The notes: a model not told the origin generated them from the letters alone. Positions 9,054 to 19,566 are shown, counted from the first letter of the stretch. The stretch: DNA of 64,000 nt from Nostoc sp. S4 (GCA_029379225.1 JAQYWR010000029.1:33717-97716); one strand, 5' to 3'. Translations and numbers: made by a program.

Positions 9054-9407
9054 ACAATTAATGGGTAATGGGTAATAGGTAATTGGTTTGTTACTGATTA
9101 CCTATTACCCGTTGACTGATGACCGTTGACCGTTGAGTGTCAACAGTGATGGATTGTTTTATTTTTCAGTTCCTCAAAAGTCAGGAGTTAGGCTCGGAAC
9201 AACAGATGTAGGCTACGTCGGTACTTGCCTGGTGTAGTTCCTGTCCAACGCTTAAAGACATGACGAGGCATAACGAAAAAACTTACTGAAACTTATCCTA
9301 TACTTACTCATTATAATAATTTTTAAACAAAATCTATATCTTGAGGCAGATGTGATACTTATCAGTGTTATACATATTCAAATATCGCATCAAACTCAAG
9401 TTTATCT
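9054..9407. repeat. Intergenic heptamer repeats with a 14-bp hairpin
   Basis: Just after the receptor stop is a tract of heptamers (TAATGGG, TAATGGG, TAATAGG, TAATTGG), then a second set (GTTGACT, GATGACC, GTTGACC, GTTGAGT) to about 9140. The first set pairs with a downstream copy as a perfect 14-bp stem, GGGTAATAGGTAAT (9070-9083) with ATTACCTATTACCC (9097-9110). It may end the receptor transcript. No gene is seen in the remainder up to 9407. Confidence 0.65.
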
Positions 9408-10013
9408 ATGACCACAAAGCCTTGGGATGCTCAACTTGCTAACTGGCTAGTTCGACCTCTAAAAGACAGTTGGGTAAATCCCAATCATCTCACCACAGTC
9501 CGACTTGTAACAGGGTTGGCGGCGGCTGTCGCATTAGCGGTTGGCGATGATATCTGGGCTAATATTGGAGCAGCACTGTTTGCCTTATCTAACTTTTTGG
9601 ATCATACGGATGGTGAATTAGCCCGTTTGAGTGGGAAAAGCAGCAAATGGGGACATCAGTACGACCTTTTTAGTGATGCTGTTATCCACATTCTCTTATT
9701 TATAGGTATTGGGTATGGTTTGAGGGGAGGCGAACTCGGTTCATGGGCGTTGGTTATGGGGATAGTATCTGGCGTGTCTGTTGCTTGCATCTTCCATTTA
9801 CGAAACGAAATGGAACAGCGTCTAGGTAAAGACGCCATTCGTCAGCCGAATTTTGCCGGCTTTGACATTGAAGATGTGCTGTATTTGTTTCCGATAATCA
9901 GCTTACTTGATGGACTAGAGCCGTTACTAATTGCAGCTACTATTGGTGCGCCAATATTTGCAGTATGGGTAATTTGGCAATTTTTAGCACTCCGAGAGTC
10001 TCAAGCAAATTAG
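9408..10013 (+). CDS. CDP-alcohol phosphatidyltransferase family protein
   Basis: A 201-residue integral membrane enzyme of the CDP-alcohol phosphatidyltransferase family, which moves a phosphatidyl (or related) group from a CDP-linked donor to an alcohol acceptor in lipid synthesis. The complete active-site signature is present: D65-x2-D68-G69-x2-A72-R73-x8-G82-x3-D86-x3-D90, inside several hydrophobic helices. The length fits the family. The acceptor cannot be told from sequence. The next gene, a 2OG-Fe(II) oxygenase, lies 312 bp downstream on the same strand, but shared transcription is not evident. Confidence 0.9.
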   Translation: MTTKPWDAQLANWLVRPLKDSWVNPNHLTTVRLVTGLAAAVALAVGDDIWANIGAALFALSNFLDHTDGELARLSGKSSKWGHQYDLFSDAVIHILLFIGIGYGLRGGELGSWALVMGIVSGVSVACIFHLRNEMEQRLGKDAIRQPNFAGFDIEDVLYLFPIISLLDGLEPLLIAATIGAPIFAVWVIWQFLALRESQAN

Positions 10014-10325
10014 TATAGCGAGGCATTAGGTATGGAATAATCAGGTAAGTAGGTCGGCGTAAATAATTATTGTTGGAATAAGGCAGTTCTTGCTGGGAGC
10101 AGGGAGCGAAAGAGTTTGAGCATTATTTACTTTTATTTACACAGTTTGGTTTTATTACACCAACTTACTTATAAGACAGGAAGCAGGGATAATATTTACT
10201 CATCACTTACCCAGAAGTCACTAGGGTGGCTTTTGCCGCTGTAAACTTCCTAGAGGGCGAACGGTGAATCAGCACTCCTTAGGAGTATGGAGCATTCATT
10301 CTTTTAACAATTGACTTGCTGATTA
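10014..10325. other. Intergenic region, no gene seen
   Basis: Includes a short G-rich heptamer-like tract near 10096-10112 (GGGAGCAGGGAGC). Nothing else is recognisable. Confidence 0.5.
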
Positions 10326-11039
10326 ATGGAGATTCAAACTGAAATTTCTCAAGCTATAGCAGCTGTTGATTATCAAAAACTTCAAGCTGAGTTTCAAGTA
10401 CAAAATGAATTTTTAGTGCTAGAAAACTTTCTGCCTAATTCCATCCTGAATGAGTTTTTGAGTTTGTTACCATTGCTGCAACCTGCTATCAATCGCAACT
10501 ACATTCCCAATCATAAAAAGGGCGGTAGTATTAGCCGTTATAGTTTGGATAATCTGGCGCCAATTTTTGGAGAGTTTTATCAACTAAATACCTTTTTCCA
10601 ATTTCTCAACGAAATTACGGCTGAAAAACTCCTTCCTTGTCCTGATACCGATTCCCATACTTACGCGCTGTACTACTATACCGAGCCTGGAGACCATATC
10701 CAGTATCATTACGATACCTCTTATTATGATGGGAAACGTTATACAGTATTGCTTGGTTTAGTTGATAATTCATCAAGTAAGCTGGAATATCAACTCTACA
10801 AAGATATTCCCGAACGAGAGACGCAAATGCGATCGCTTTCCTTAACGCCTGGTACTCTAGTATTATTTAACGGTGACAAACTCTACCATAGAGTTACTCC
10901 TTTGGGTAACAATGAACAGCGGATTGTTTTGACTTTAGAGTACGTCACTGACACCCGCATGGGTATGTTAAAACGTTTTGTCTCAAATATGAAAGATGCG
11001 ATCGCTTATTTTGGTTTTCGCCAAGTCTTTCGTCGTTAG
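10326..11039 (+). CDS. 2OG-Fe(II) oxygenase (prolyl 4-hydroxylase-like)
   Basis: A 237-residue protein whose C-terminal half has the double-stranded beta-helix signature of 2-oxoglutarate/Fe(II) dioxygenases. The iron ligands are the H and D of QYHYDT and the distal H of KLYHRVTP, and the 2OG-binding Arg lies in EQRIVLTLEY. Members hydroxylate proteins or small molecules using oxygen and 2-oxoglutarate. The N-terminal ~90 residues are not diagnostic. Substrate unknown; no biosynthetic cluster surrounds it to help. Confidence 0.8.
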   Translation: MEIQTEISQAIAAVDYQKLQAEFQVQNEFLVLENFLPNSILNEFLSLLPLLQPAINRNYIPNHKKGGSISRYSLDNLAPIFGEFYQLNTFFQFLNEITAEKLLPCPDTDSHTYALYYYTEPGDHIQYHYDTSYYDGKRYTVLLGLVDNSSSKLEYQLYKDIPERETQMRSLSLTPGTLVLFNGDKLYHRVTPLGNNEQRIVLTLEYVTDTRMGMLKRFVSNMKDAIAYFGFRQVFRR

Positions 11040-11183
11040 GGTAACTAATGTCATTGGATGGAAGTCAAAATTCAAATAAAAAGGACAGAAAAAATTTATT
11101 ACTTAAGAAAGAAGCTACAAATTCTTAAGTAATACAAAATCATTTTATTGATTATTTTTATAGAAATTTCTATAAATCTCGAA

Positions 11184-12854
11184 ATGGAAAGTTTAATTGA
11201 ATTTACCTTATTTGCTCCTCGTAACCAAGGAGCAGTTTTAATTGGATCGTTTTCTGATTGGCAGGAAATACCAATGCAAAAAGGTGAAGATGGTTATTTT
11301 CGCACTCAAATACAACTAAAAGACGGCATTTATCAATATAAATTTCGCGTTCAAACTAAAAGTCCTAATTTTGCACCTAATGAATGGGTAGATGTTATTG
11401 ACCCCAAGGCAACAGATGTTAATGAAACAGAGAAGCACGCTCTAGTGCGGATTAAAGATGGACAACGTGTTGTTGATACTTATGTTTGGCAACATGATGA
11501 AATGCCGTTGCCTGATAATCGTGAATTAGTCTTATATGAAATGCACGTTGCTGATTTCACTGGTGATGGAGTCGAGCCTGATAAACAAGGCAAATATTTA
11601 GGGGTAATTGCCAAGTTAGATTATCTGTGTAAATTAGGAATTAATGCAATCGAACTGATGCCAGTCAATGAGTACCCAGGTAACTATAACTGGGGGTATA
11701 AAGTACGCCACTTCTTTGCTACAGAATCTAGTTATGGTTGCACAGAAGATTTAAAGCGATTAATAGATGAGTGTCATGGTAGAGGTATTCGCGTTTTTTT
11801 AGATGGAATTTATAATCACACAGACGAAGAATGTCCGCTAATGCTGATTGACCGGAATTATTGGTACTACGAACACATGCATTATCCTGAAGACCCAGAT
11901 AATTATTGGGGACCAGAGTTTAACTATGATAATTACGATGAAAAGTTAAATGTTAAGCCTGCATGGAAATATATTGGCGATGTAGTGCAATTTTGGATTC
12001 AAGAATATCATATTGATGGAATTCGCTTTGATGCAGTGCGCCAATTGGCTAACTTTGAATTTCTTGAGTGGCTGGCTGAGCAAACAAAAAAACACGCCGC
12101 AATCAAGCAGTTTTATAATATTGCCGAACACATTCCCGATACAAGCACTGTAGTCAGACCAGATGGACCATTAGATGCTTGTTGGCATGAAAGTTTTCGC
12201 TACTTTATAATTCCATCTATTTGTGAAAAATCATTTGAATTAGAACAATTAAAGCAGATTTTAGACCCGAGAAAGCAGGGTTATGCAACTACTACTAATG
12301 TGATAAATTATTTAGCAACACACGATCGCCAACGTGTGTTGCGAGAATTAGGTGATGCTGGTATCTTTGACGCAGAGGCATTTAAACGAGCAAAGTTAGC
12401 AGCAGTCCTCTTAATGACAGCGATGGGTATACCAATGCTGTGGATGGGAGAAGAGTTTGGCGAATACCAGCAAAAAAGTGAAGATGTGACTGAACCAAGG
12501 AAAATTACTTGGTCTTTGTTAGCAAATAGCCAAAATCATAATTTATTTGAGTATTATCAAAAACTGATTGCTCTACGCAAGCAAAATTTAGCTTTGCAAA
12601 GTGACACTATAAAATTTTTCTATGAAAATGCAAAAGATAAAGTTTTGGCTTATAGCCGCTGGGATAAACAGGATTCTCATGTCGTCGTCGTGGTAAATTT
12701 TTCTCCCCTGAATCTAACTAGATATGAAATTCCTGATTTTCCAACTGCTGAGTATTGGCGAGATTGGTTTGGTAACTGTGAAGTGGAAGCTCAAGATGAT
12801 AGTTTAGTCACTAATTTACCAAGCTATACAGCTAAAATATTTGTTTGGCAATAA
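11184..12854 (+). CDS. GH13 alpha-amylase-family enzyme with N-terminal CBM48-like domain
   Basis: A 556-residue alpha-glucan enzyme. Residues about 1-95 look like an AMPK/CBM48-type glycogen-binding module (FTLFAPRNQGAVLIGSFSDW). The TIM barrel follows with GH13 region I DGIYNHT, region II GIRFDAV (nucleophile Asp) and region III NIAEHI (acid/base Glu). Region IV reads LATHDRQR, where most members have NHD, so the Asn is replaced by Thr. The architecture is closest to branching-enzyme-like or maltooligosyl-type GH13 proteins in glycogen metabolism. I prefer the ATG at 11184 (MESLIEFTLF) to the TTG at 11148. A hairpin at 12877-12900 follows the stop. Confidence 0.85.
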   Translation: MESLIEFTLFAPRNQGAVLIGSFSDWQEIPMQKGEDGYFRTQIQLKDGIYQYKFRVQTKSPNFAPNEWVDVIDPKATDVNETEKHALVRIKDGQRVVDTYVWQHDEMPLPDNRELVLYEMHVADFTGDGVEPDKQGKYLGVIAKLDYLCKLGINAIELMPVNEYPGNYNWGYKVRHFFATESSYGCTEDLKRLIDECHGRGIRVFLDGIYNHTDEECPLMLIDRNYWYYEHMHYPEDPDNYWGPEFNYDNYDEKLNVKPAWKYIGDVVQFWIQEYHIDGIRFDAVRQLANFEFLEWLAEQTKKHAAIKQFYNIAEHIPDTSTVVRPDGPLDACWHESFRYFIIPSICEKSFELEQLKQILDPRKQGYATTTNVINYLATHDRQRVLRELGDAGIFDAEAFKRAKLAAVLLMTAMGIPMLWMGEEFGEYQQKSEDVTEPRKITWSLLANSQNHNLFEYYQKLIALRKQNLALQSDTIKFFYENAKDKVLAYSRWDKQDSHVVVVVNFSPLNLTRYEIPDFPTAEYWRDWFGNCEVEAQDDSLVTNLPSYTAKIFVWQ

Positions 12855-13405
12855 GCGTTAGTTAAAGCCAAATGAAAGCCCTCTAATGAAACAGAGGGCT
12901 GTTGGCAGATATGGTTAGCTAAGGGGACAAAGACAATAGAACTAATGCAAACACTTGGTATTTTGATGTGGATGCAATAGGTTGCTATATAAATAAATAG
13001 TATCAGATGACTATCAAATAAGATACTCATATGCATCACACGTGCAACAGTTAAGTACTATTTAATGTCAACATCCCAACATCAGCCCAAACCCTTGAGA
13101 AATTCATGCAGTTAGGTTTTCCACAAACTTTGAGATATCTTTTGTTTTCAGATTGTGCGGGACGTATTTATATTTTATTTATAAAAACTTTATAAAAACT
13201 TTTTATCTTTAAAAAAAGTATTTCATATTTAAATTATTAGTATCATATGATAATACAAAAGAATTATATTTAGCGTGCAACTATATTGGCAAAAGCAGCA
13301 AAATGCTTCAAAATCTTTGTGAGAAAATATAAGGATGCTACTCAAAATTTATATGTAATTGAATATAACTCTTTTGAATAAACATTTAACAGGATTCAAA
13401 ACTGC
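12855..13405. other. Intergenic region, A+T-rich, no gene seen
   Basis: After the terminator hairpin there is no supportable frame. The last 250 bp are very A+T-rich, with the near-repeat TTTATAAAAAC and the palindrome TATCATATGATA at 13241-13252. The regulatory meaning is unknown. Confidence 0.5.
12877..12900 (+). terminator. Hairpin after the GH13 gene
   Basis: AGCCCTCT (12877-12884) pairs perfectly with AGAGGGCT (12893-12900) across an 8-nt loop, 22 bp after the stop codon. No T tract follows, so it is only a probable terminator or a 3' stabilising stem. Confidence 0.55.
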
Positions 13406-14991
13406 ATGAAAAAAATATTGTCACAAAATTGGATGAATTATCAAGAATGGTTACGTTTTTTAATCATTATATTAATAGTAACAGGTGTCTTTTTTCGCTT
13501 CGTCAATATTGACAAAAAAATTTATTGGAGTGATGAAGTTTTAACATCATTAGGCATATCTGGATATATGGAGTCAGAAATGGCTAAAAATCTAGGTGAT
13601 GGTCATTTGATAAATCAAGAAGAATTGAATAAATATCAGTATCCTAATAATGAAAAAACTACAACTGATGTAATTAACGGCATAGTTATAGAAGACTCAG
13701 AGATTTTGCCGCTACATATCTTAATGAATCGGCTTTGGGTGAAGTGGTTTGGCAACTCTATAGCTGTAACGAGAAGTTTTTCGGCATTTATTAGTTTGTT
13801 GACCTTTCCCTGTATTTATTGGCTATGTAAAGAATTATTTGAGTCTTCACTAACAGGATGGATGGCGATGGCATTGGTAGCTGTTTCACCTGTTCACGTA
13901 ATATATGCACAGGAAGCGCGATCGTACACTTTATGGATAGTAATTACTTTAATATCGAGTGCAGCGCTACTGCGAGCAATACGCCTAAAAACAAAAGTTA
14001 GTTGGTGCATTTATGCAGCAACATTAATAGTAGGATTTTATACTCATATATTTTTTTGTTTTATTGCTCTCGGACAAGGAATTTATGTACTTATACTTGA
14101 ACGCTTCCGATTGAATCAAATATCGATTTCTTATGTGCTTTCATCATTTGTAGCATTTATGACTTTCTTTCTGTGGATATTGATTATTATTAAATATCCT
14201 CACTCAGATGCAGTATCTTGGGCGAATGCTAAACAAACTTTCTTTAATTCAGCTACTAGGTGGGCTGGACTAATTAGTCGTGGATTTCTTGATTTAGGGG
14301 TTAGTCCTAGCGATTCCGATAAACTTAAATATACTTTAATTCCTTTGATTGCAATAATTTTAACTTTAATAAGTTACTCAATTTATATCCTCTGTAAAAG
14401 AACTTGTAAAAAAGTTTGGTTATTTGTTTTAACATTGATTGGGTCTGTAGGGCTTCCCTTAATAATCCTAGATTTCGTCTTTGAAAAGCGATATGGTACT
14501 AGTAGATATATACTTCCCTCTATTTTAGGTACACAGTTAGCTGTTGCTTATTTATTAGCCACGAAAATTAGGTATCAATCTACTAAAATTTTACAAAAAA
14601 AGTCTGATCGTTTGTAATTTTATTAGTAATTTTCAGTGGATTAATATCTTGTTTACTCAGTTATCAATCTCAAATGTGGTGGAACAACTATCCAGAAAGG
14701 TTTGGACTATATCCATAAATTACTAAGTTAATTTCTGAAGCTGAGAAACCACTTTTAATTAGTGATACTGATAGCATGGTTCCAGAAATACAAGTGCTTG
14801 GTCACTTAATCCTGCCAAAAGTACAAGTTCAACTTGTTGCTCCAAATAAATTACCAAAGGTTGCTAATGGGTTTAGTGATATATTCTTGTTCCAGCCTAC
14901 TGAGTTCTTGAAAACCGGAATTGAGAAAATTTATAACTCAAAGTTACACCAGGTAAACAAGTTACTCTGGAAAATTACAAAATCCACTTAG
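13406..14991 (+). pseudogene. Family 39-type glycosyltransferase, broken near the 3' end
   Basis: The intact part (13406-14617, 403 residues) is a polytopic membrane protein with about ten hydrophobic segments. It has an early loop motif YWSDEVLTS resembling the acidic DE site of GT39/PMT-type mannosyl- or arabinosyltransferases, and the motif YAQEARSYTL that follows in this family. After the TAA at 14615 the coding sense continues in another frame (VILLVIFSGLISCLLSYQ-like), meets a TAA at 14716-14718 in the context YP*ITKLISE, and continues to 14991 (VISDTDSMVPEIQ-like to KITKST). So one frameshift near 14610 and one nonsense codon removed the C-terminal domain. The truncated protein could still be made. 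Confidence 0.75.
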
Positions 14992-15383
14992 TAAATTCCA
15001 AGAAATACTTTATCCCGTTTGAAGTTGCTGACTAATGACTGATAACTGATGACTCTCAACAGTGAGATATATTCTCATTTGCAACTTCCTTAATCGCTCA
15101 TCAGCTAGTAGCATTTGAGGAACATAAAAGCCCAGAGAATGGCTTACCGTACTCCCACACACAAGCAAGCCACCCGTAATGTCCTTCCATAAGGCTAGAT
15201 TCGGGGGTTAGGTTGAGGCTCGTAGCAAGATCCCATAGGGGCACGCTCAACTCAATCTACAAAAAATAGGGAAGTATTGAGATTAAAAATTAATATTAAT
15301 TAGTTTCATAAGTGACAAATTTAGAACAAAAATATACTTTAATTAATCCATGATTTAAGTATATACTTTGATTGTTGCGGCTT
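14992..15383. other. Intergenic region with a G+C-rich structured island
   Basis: There is no gene. Between about 15138 and 15262 the sequence is clearly richer in G+C than its surroundings and can pair locally: GGCTT with AAGCC over about 15138-15168, and GTTGAG with CTCAAC near 15210-15252. This could be a small structured RNA or the relic of a mobile element. I do not recognise a known RNA family. Confidence 0.4.
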
Positions 15384-18300
15384 ATGTCATTGCCTCTTGA
15401 GCGCCCGCTAAAAATCGAAATCAGACTCCCAGATTCCCATCCTCAATTATTAGAAGGACTTGAGATATGGTTGCGGTTAGGTTTGATATCCGATTCACAA
15501 GTCAGGCAGTTATGCCGAGAATTTCTGGTTTGTACGGTAGTGTTACAACCCCAGCCTGAACTTGAACCAAAGGTAATATTTGCAACTTTAGACCCGGTGA
15601 AACAGTTACCTGTAGCAGCTTTACAAGCTAGTAGCCTTAAACAACCGTCAGAAAAATTAGCTCAACCCAACTTTATCGGTACAATGTTGCAGTCCTTAGG
15701 GGCTGAATTGAGTGTCCGATGGCTGCTTTTTCTAGGGGTATTCTTGGTAGTGGTGTCGTCTGGGGTGTTAGCTGCTAGTCAGTGGGAGAAATTTCCTGCT
15801 TCTTTGCAGTATGGAGTTTTATTTGCTTATACTTTGAGTTTCTGGGGGTTAAGCTTTTGGGCGACTAGGCAAAATAACTTGAGATTGACAGCTCAGACAT
15901 TACTGATTGTCACTCTTTTGTTAGTGCCAGTCAACTTTTGGGCGATGGATAGCTTTCGGTTATGGCAAAATCCTCTAAATTGGATTGTAGTTGCGATCGC
16001 CTGCCCTACCCTGACTGCTATTACTGTTTTAATCTGCAAAAATCGGACTATTTTTTCCAATTTAGATACTTCAAAGTTACCTGTACTAAATATTCTGGGG
16101 TTAAGTTATCTGCATTGGGGTTGGCAATTAAAAGGATTTCCCTTAATTGCCGTTTATTTGGCAATGATAGCCACAACTATAATTACTGTTTTTGATAATC
16201 CTTATCCACATCTGAAAAATGCCAGCGATCGCCATAGTTTAAATATTAGTTTACGGGCTACAGTAATCATTTACGCTTTAATAGTCCTGCTAATGCGGGC
16301 GATTTTTATAGTTAGGGTAGATGTAACACAACTAGGCTTAGCTATTGGTATTTGCGGCTGGTTGGTGACTTGGTTAGCGCAGCACAGTGAGCAGAGGGCA
16401 GGGAACAGGGGGCAGGGGGCAAGGGAAGAGGAGGAAGTAACAGTAATATCTCCTTCATCCCCCTCACTCTGGGAAAGGCTTGGTGGATTATTACTCTTGC
16501 TGGGTTGGTTGGTTTCAGTAGTTAATTATCCCTGGCAAGCTATAGCTGTGAGTAGTTTGGGTTTGTGGTTTGTAGGAAATCGCCTGCAACGCTACAGTTT
16601 AAAATTTGACTTAGCGGCAGTTTTCCTGATTGGTTTACAGACAATTTGGCTGTTTTGGCGGTTAGTACCCCATAGCTTACAGCAATTGACGCTTGCTACT
16701 GCCACTCGGCTGACAAATGCTGAAAATGAACCTTGGGCGTTGCTGGGTGTAGTTTTATTTCCCTACGTAATTTTGATGGTGGCGCTGACAGATAATTTAT
16801 ATCGCGCCCAGAAGCGAGAATTGGCTAAATTTGGCGAACTACTGACTTTATTATTCGGAGCATTTCTCACCACAATAGCTGTAGTTAATCCGACTTTGCG
16901 ATCGCTAAATCTGCTATTTTCCACCGCTACCCTTGCTGTCGTCAGCAAACGCCGCTCTCCCTCATCCCCTCGCCTGGTATACCTAACTCATATCATCGGC
17001 GTGCTGACGTTTTGCTCTATCGTGCATTGGTTTGCACCAGCACTGAGTAGACAAGTATGGGCAAGCATTTTATTAGCTTTGATGGTTGCAGAATGGAGAT
17101 TTAGCCTAGGGAATGGACTATGGCGACGTAGTGCATGGGACATGGGTTTAGGATTAGCAGCTGCTAGTTTTTTGCTCTTGTGGATAAATGCAGAATCATC
17201 TTGGTATGGTATGGCTGACAGCAGGGCTAATTGGGGAGTCATTTGGCTAGTTACGCCTATAGCTTTGGCAGGTGTTGCTAATGCCACAACTATAGAGAAT
17301 CGAACTATTGCCCGTTACTTGAGTGTCTTGGCTGTGGGAATTGCCCAGTTACTTACTTTACAACTCCCAGAAACCAGATTAATCGGTTTGGGGGTGGGTG
17401 CAGGAGTAATGTTGGTAAATACGCACTATTTGCGAAACCAAGTCGCGCTAATCACAGAAGGATTTATTTTAAGTTTTATTGGAGTGCTGCTGTGGACGGG
17501 TGTGCCTGGTTTCCCTCGTCTGGCGGTGGCTGGTTGGTATATTGTCGGAGCGATCGCCAGTTTAAGTTTATGGTTAATTCGCACAGCACTCAAGCGACGC
17601 GGTAACCAATTAGCACTTATTTATGCAACCGCTAGCGATAAATGGGCGATCGCTTTGTGTGGTTATGAGTTGTTTAGTTTGACGCTGCACTCAGTGCTGA
17701 TTTACCAAGGGGTGACTAGTTCCGGATTTTTGTACTTAATTGCCACTGGTATTATTTTGGCAGGCATTGTCTATCGCAGTTGGCGACAACCAACAAATTG
17801 GGCATTTTATGGCATCGGTTGGTGTTTAGAATTGTTGACAGCCCAGGTATTGGGGTTTGGGGAGCGATCCATTATGAGGATGGTGTTCGCGCAGCGTGGC
17901 TTGCCAATCGCAAACATCGCCTTGGGTTTACTAACTGGGCTTGTAGGAGAGTGGTGGCGACGACGACATCAATTACAAAGCCTACCTAGCAGCTTTCACA
18001 TTCTGCCCTTAATTTATGCTGTATTCAGTGTATTGCTGCGTTTAGATACCTTCACTGAGTGGACGGGTTTGTGTTCCTTAGGTGTAGCTTTAATAATTAT
18101 TAGCGTCGGGCGACGCCGGGAAGACTTCAAACCCCTATTGTACTTAGGAATTATTGGCGGATCGATTTCTGCCTATGAACTTTTGTTTTATCAGTTACAA
18201 GCTTCAGGAGGAAAATTAGGTGATGGATTGATTGCCATGTCTGCCCTTGGCACCAGTATTATGTATGCCTATCGCATCCTCTCACCTTGGCTTGTGGACT

Positions 18301-19325
18301 ATTTACGCTTAACTCCCCAAGAACTCAAAGGAATAGCCGATATTCATTGGGCTTGGAGTAGCTGCACCTTAATGGCTGCTATTGCCGTTCCAATTGGAGT
18401 TAATCGTTTGGTGGGATTGGGAACTGGCGTATTTTTGATTCGCTATGCAATTTTCCAAGGAAAGCGATCGCCCCAACTGTCCTTAGCAACAACATGGGGT
18501 ATGACAATAGATGAAATCTGGGTTTACCTGGGTTTATTGGAGGCAGTTGTCATCAGTATTTACTTGCAAGATACGCCAATAGGACGTTTATTTACTACAC
18601 AATTACTTCCTTGGGATGGTGCGATCGCCTGTGTAGTTGCCTATTTTCTTTACATCTTACCTTGGGAAAGTTGGGGTTGGTCTCAAAGACCTTGGCAACA
18701 AGCTGCATACATTCTACCACTGTTGATTTTATGCCAAACTAGACTGCAAATTTACCCAATCGCTTTGCTACTTGCCGCTGGATATTATATCTTCTTGAGC
18801 ATTGTGGGTGAAAACATCCGTTTTACCTATATTAGTGTAGTGCTGATAGATTGGGCGCTCTACAGTTGGTTTGATAATTTAAATCTGCGCGCTCCATTGT
18901 GGTATGTAACACCAATTGGGTTATCACTACTTTATATTGCTCAAGTAGATTTCCAACTGAAACTAGCAGAATTTAAAACAGTTCGTCATAACCTCCGCTT
19001 GCTAGGTAGCGGTTTAATTTGTGGGTGGGCAATTTTATTTGAGCAAAACACGCCTTGGATACCAGGTATTTTGAGCCTAATCGCCATTTTTGCGGGATTA
19101 GCTTTGCGAGTGCGGGCTTTTCTCTATATTGGTACAGCTACTTTTTTGATTACTAGTATCTATCAATTGGTAATTTTCAGCTTACAGTACTCTTTTTTAA
19201 AATGGATTGTTAGCTTGCTAGTTGGTATATTACTGATTTATATTGCCGCCAACTTTGAAACTCGTCGCGCTCAAATAAGTGCCCTCATTCGTAGCACCAT
19301 TGATGAATTGCGATCGTGGCAATAG
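15384..19325 (+). CDS. Giant polytopic membrane protein (cyanobacterial, unknown function)
   Basis: A protein of about 1313 residues. A soluble N-terminal segment (residues about 1-105, LLEGLEIWLRLGLISDSQVRQL) is followed by dozens of hydrophobic segments up to the end, resembling the large DUF2157-type membrane proteins of cyanobacteria. The C-terminal tail (RRAQISALIRSTIDELRSW) is amphipathic. A Gly/Arg/Glu-rich insertion (EQRAGNRGQGAREEEEV) at about residues 335-360 is encoded by a heptamer repeat tract, not by sequence typical of the family. The ATG at 15384 is preferred to the TTG at 15372. A strong terminator follows at 19481-19523. No biochemical role can be assigned. Confidence 0.75.
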   Translation: MSLPLERPLKIEIRLPDSHPQLLEGLEIWLRLGLISDSQVRQLCREFLVCTVVLQPQPELEPKVIFATLDPVKQLPVAALQASSLKQPSEKLAQPNFIGTMLQSLGAELSVRWLLFLGVFLVVVSSGVLAASQWEKFPASLQYGVLFAYTLSFWGLSFWATRQNNLRLTAQTLLIVTLLLVPVNFWAMDSFRLWQNPLNWIVVAIACPTLTAITVLICKNRTIFSNLDTSKLPVLNILGLSYLHWGWQLKGFPLIAVYLAMIATTIITVFDNPYPHLKNASDRHSLNISLRATVIIYALIVLLMRAIFIVRVDVTQLGLAIGICGWLVTWLAQHSEQRAGNRGQGAREEEEVTVISPSSPSLWERLGGLLLLLGWLVSVVNYPWQAIAVSSLGLWFVGNRLQRYSLKFDLAAVFLIGLQTIWLFWRLVPHSLQQLTLATATRLTNAENEPWALLGVVLFPYVILMVALTDNLYRAQKRELAKFGELLTLLFGAFLTTIAVVNPTLRSLNLLFSTATLAVVSKRRSPSSPRLVYLTHIIGVLTFCSIVHWFAPALSRQVWASILLALMVAEWRFSLGNGLWRRSAWDMGLGLAAASFLLLWINAESSWYGMADSRANWGVIWLVTPIALAGVANATTIENRTIARYLSVLAVGIAQLLTLQLPETRLIGLGVGAGVMLVNTHYLRNQVALITEGFILSFIGVLLWTGVPGFPRLAVAGWYIVGAIASLSLWLIRTALKRRGNQLALIYATASDKWAIALCGYELFSLTLHSVLIYQGVTSSGFLYLIATGIILAGIVYRSWRQPTNWAFYGIGWCLELLTAQVLGFGERSIMRMVFAQRGLPIANIALGLLTGLVGEWWRRRHQLQSLPSSFHILPLIYAVFSVLLRLDTFTEWTGLCSLGVALIIISVGRRREDFKPLLYLGIIGGSISAYELLFYQLQASGGKLGDGLIAMSALGTSIMYAYRILSPWLVDYLRLTPQELKGIADIHWAWSSCTLMAAIAVPIGVNRLVGLGTGVFLIRYAIFQGKRSPQLSLATTWGMTIDEIWVYLGLLEAVVISIYLQDTPIGRLFTTQLLPWDGAIACVVAYFLYILPWESWGWSQRPWQQAAYILPLLILCQTRLQIYPIALLLAAGYYIFLSIVGENIRFTYISVVLIDWALYSWFDNLNLRAPLWYVTPIGLSLLYIAQVDFQLKLAEFKTVRHNLRLLGSGLICGWAILFEQNTPWIPGILSLIAIFAGLALRVRAFLYIGTATFLITSIYQLVIFSLQYSFLKWIVSLLVGILLIYIAANFETRRAQISALIRSTIDELRSWQ
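16385..16432 (+). repeat. G-rich heptamer repeat tract inside a coding sequence
   Basis: The tract (units such as GAGGGCA, GGGAACA, GGGGGCA, AGGGGGC) is of the same type as the intergenic tract at 1149-1190, but here it lies in frame inside the giant membrane-protein gene. It encodes a hydrophilic Arg/Gly/Gln/Glu stretch between two membrane segments. Confidence 0.75.
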
Positions 19326-19480
19326 TTTTGTTAGGTGCGTTATTGACATTAGTCATAACGCAACGAAAATTTGGGGAACTCCAAAAAATAAATTATTCAA
19401 TTTTGTGGACTTCACTACGACTTTCCCTCCCTCTACCCTCAAAGCGATGGGATATTTTTTTATTTGTTAGTCCCTTAGGA

Positions 19481-19523
19481 GAGACTTTGACAAAAGTCAA
19501 AGTCTCTTTAGAGTTCTTTTTTT
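19481..19523 (+). terminator. Rho-independent terminator
   Basis: A perfect 11-bp stem, GAGACTTTGAC (19481-19491) with GTCAAAGTCTC (19496-19506), has an AAAA loop and is followed by a T-rich run ending at 19523. It ends the giant membrane-protein transcript and separates it from the convergent epimerase gene. Confidence 0.85.
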
Positions 19524-19566
19524 GATTTATACAAAAAGTCTAATTTAAAAGCTTAATAGCTTAGTA

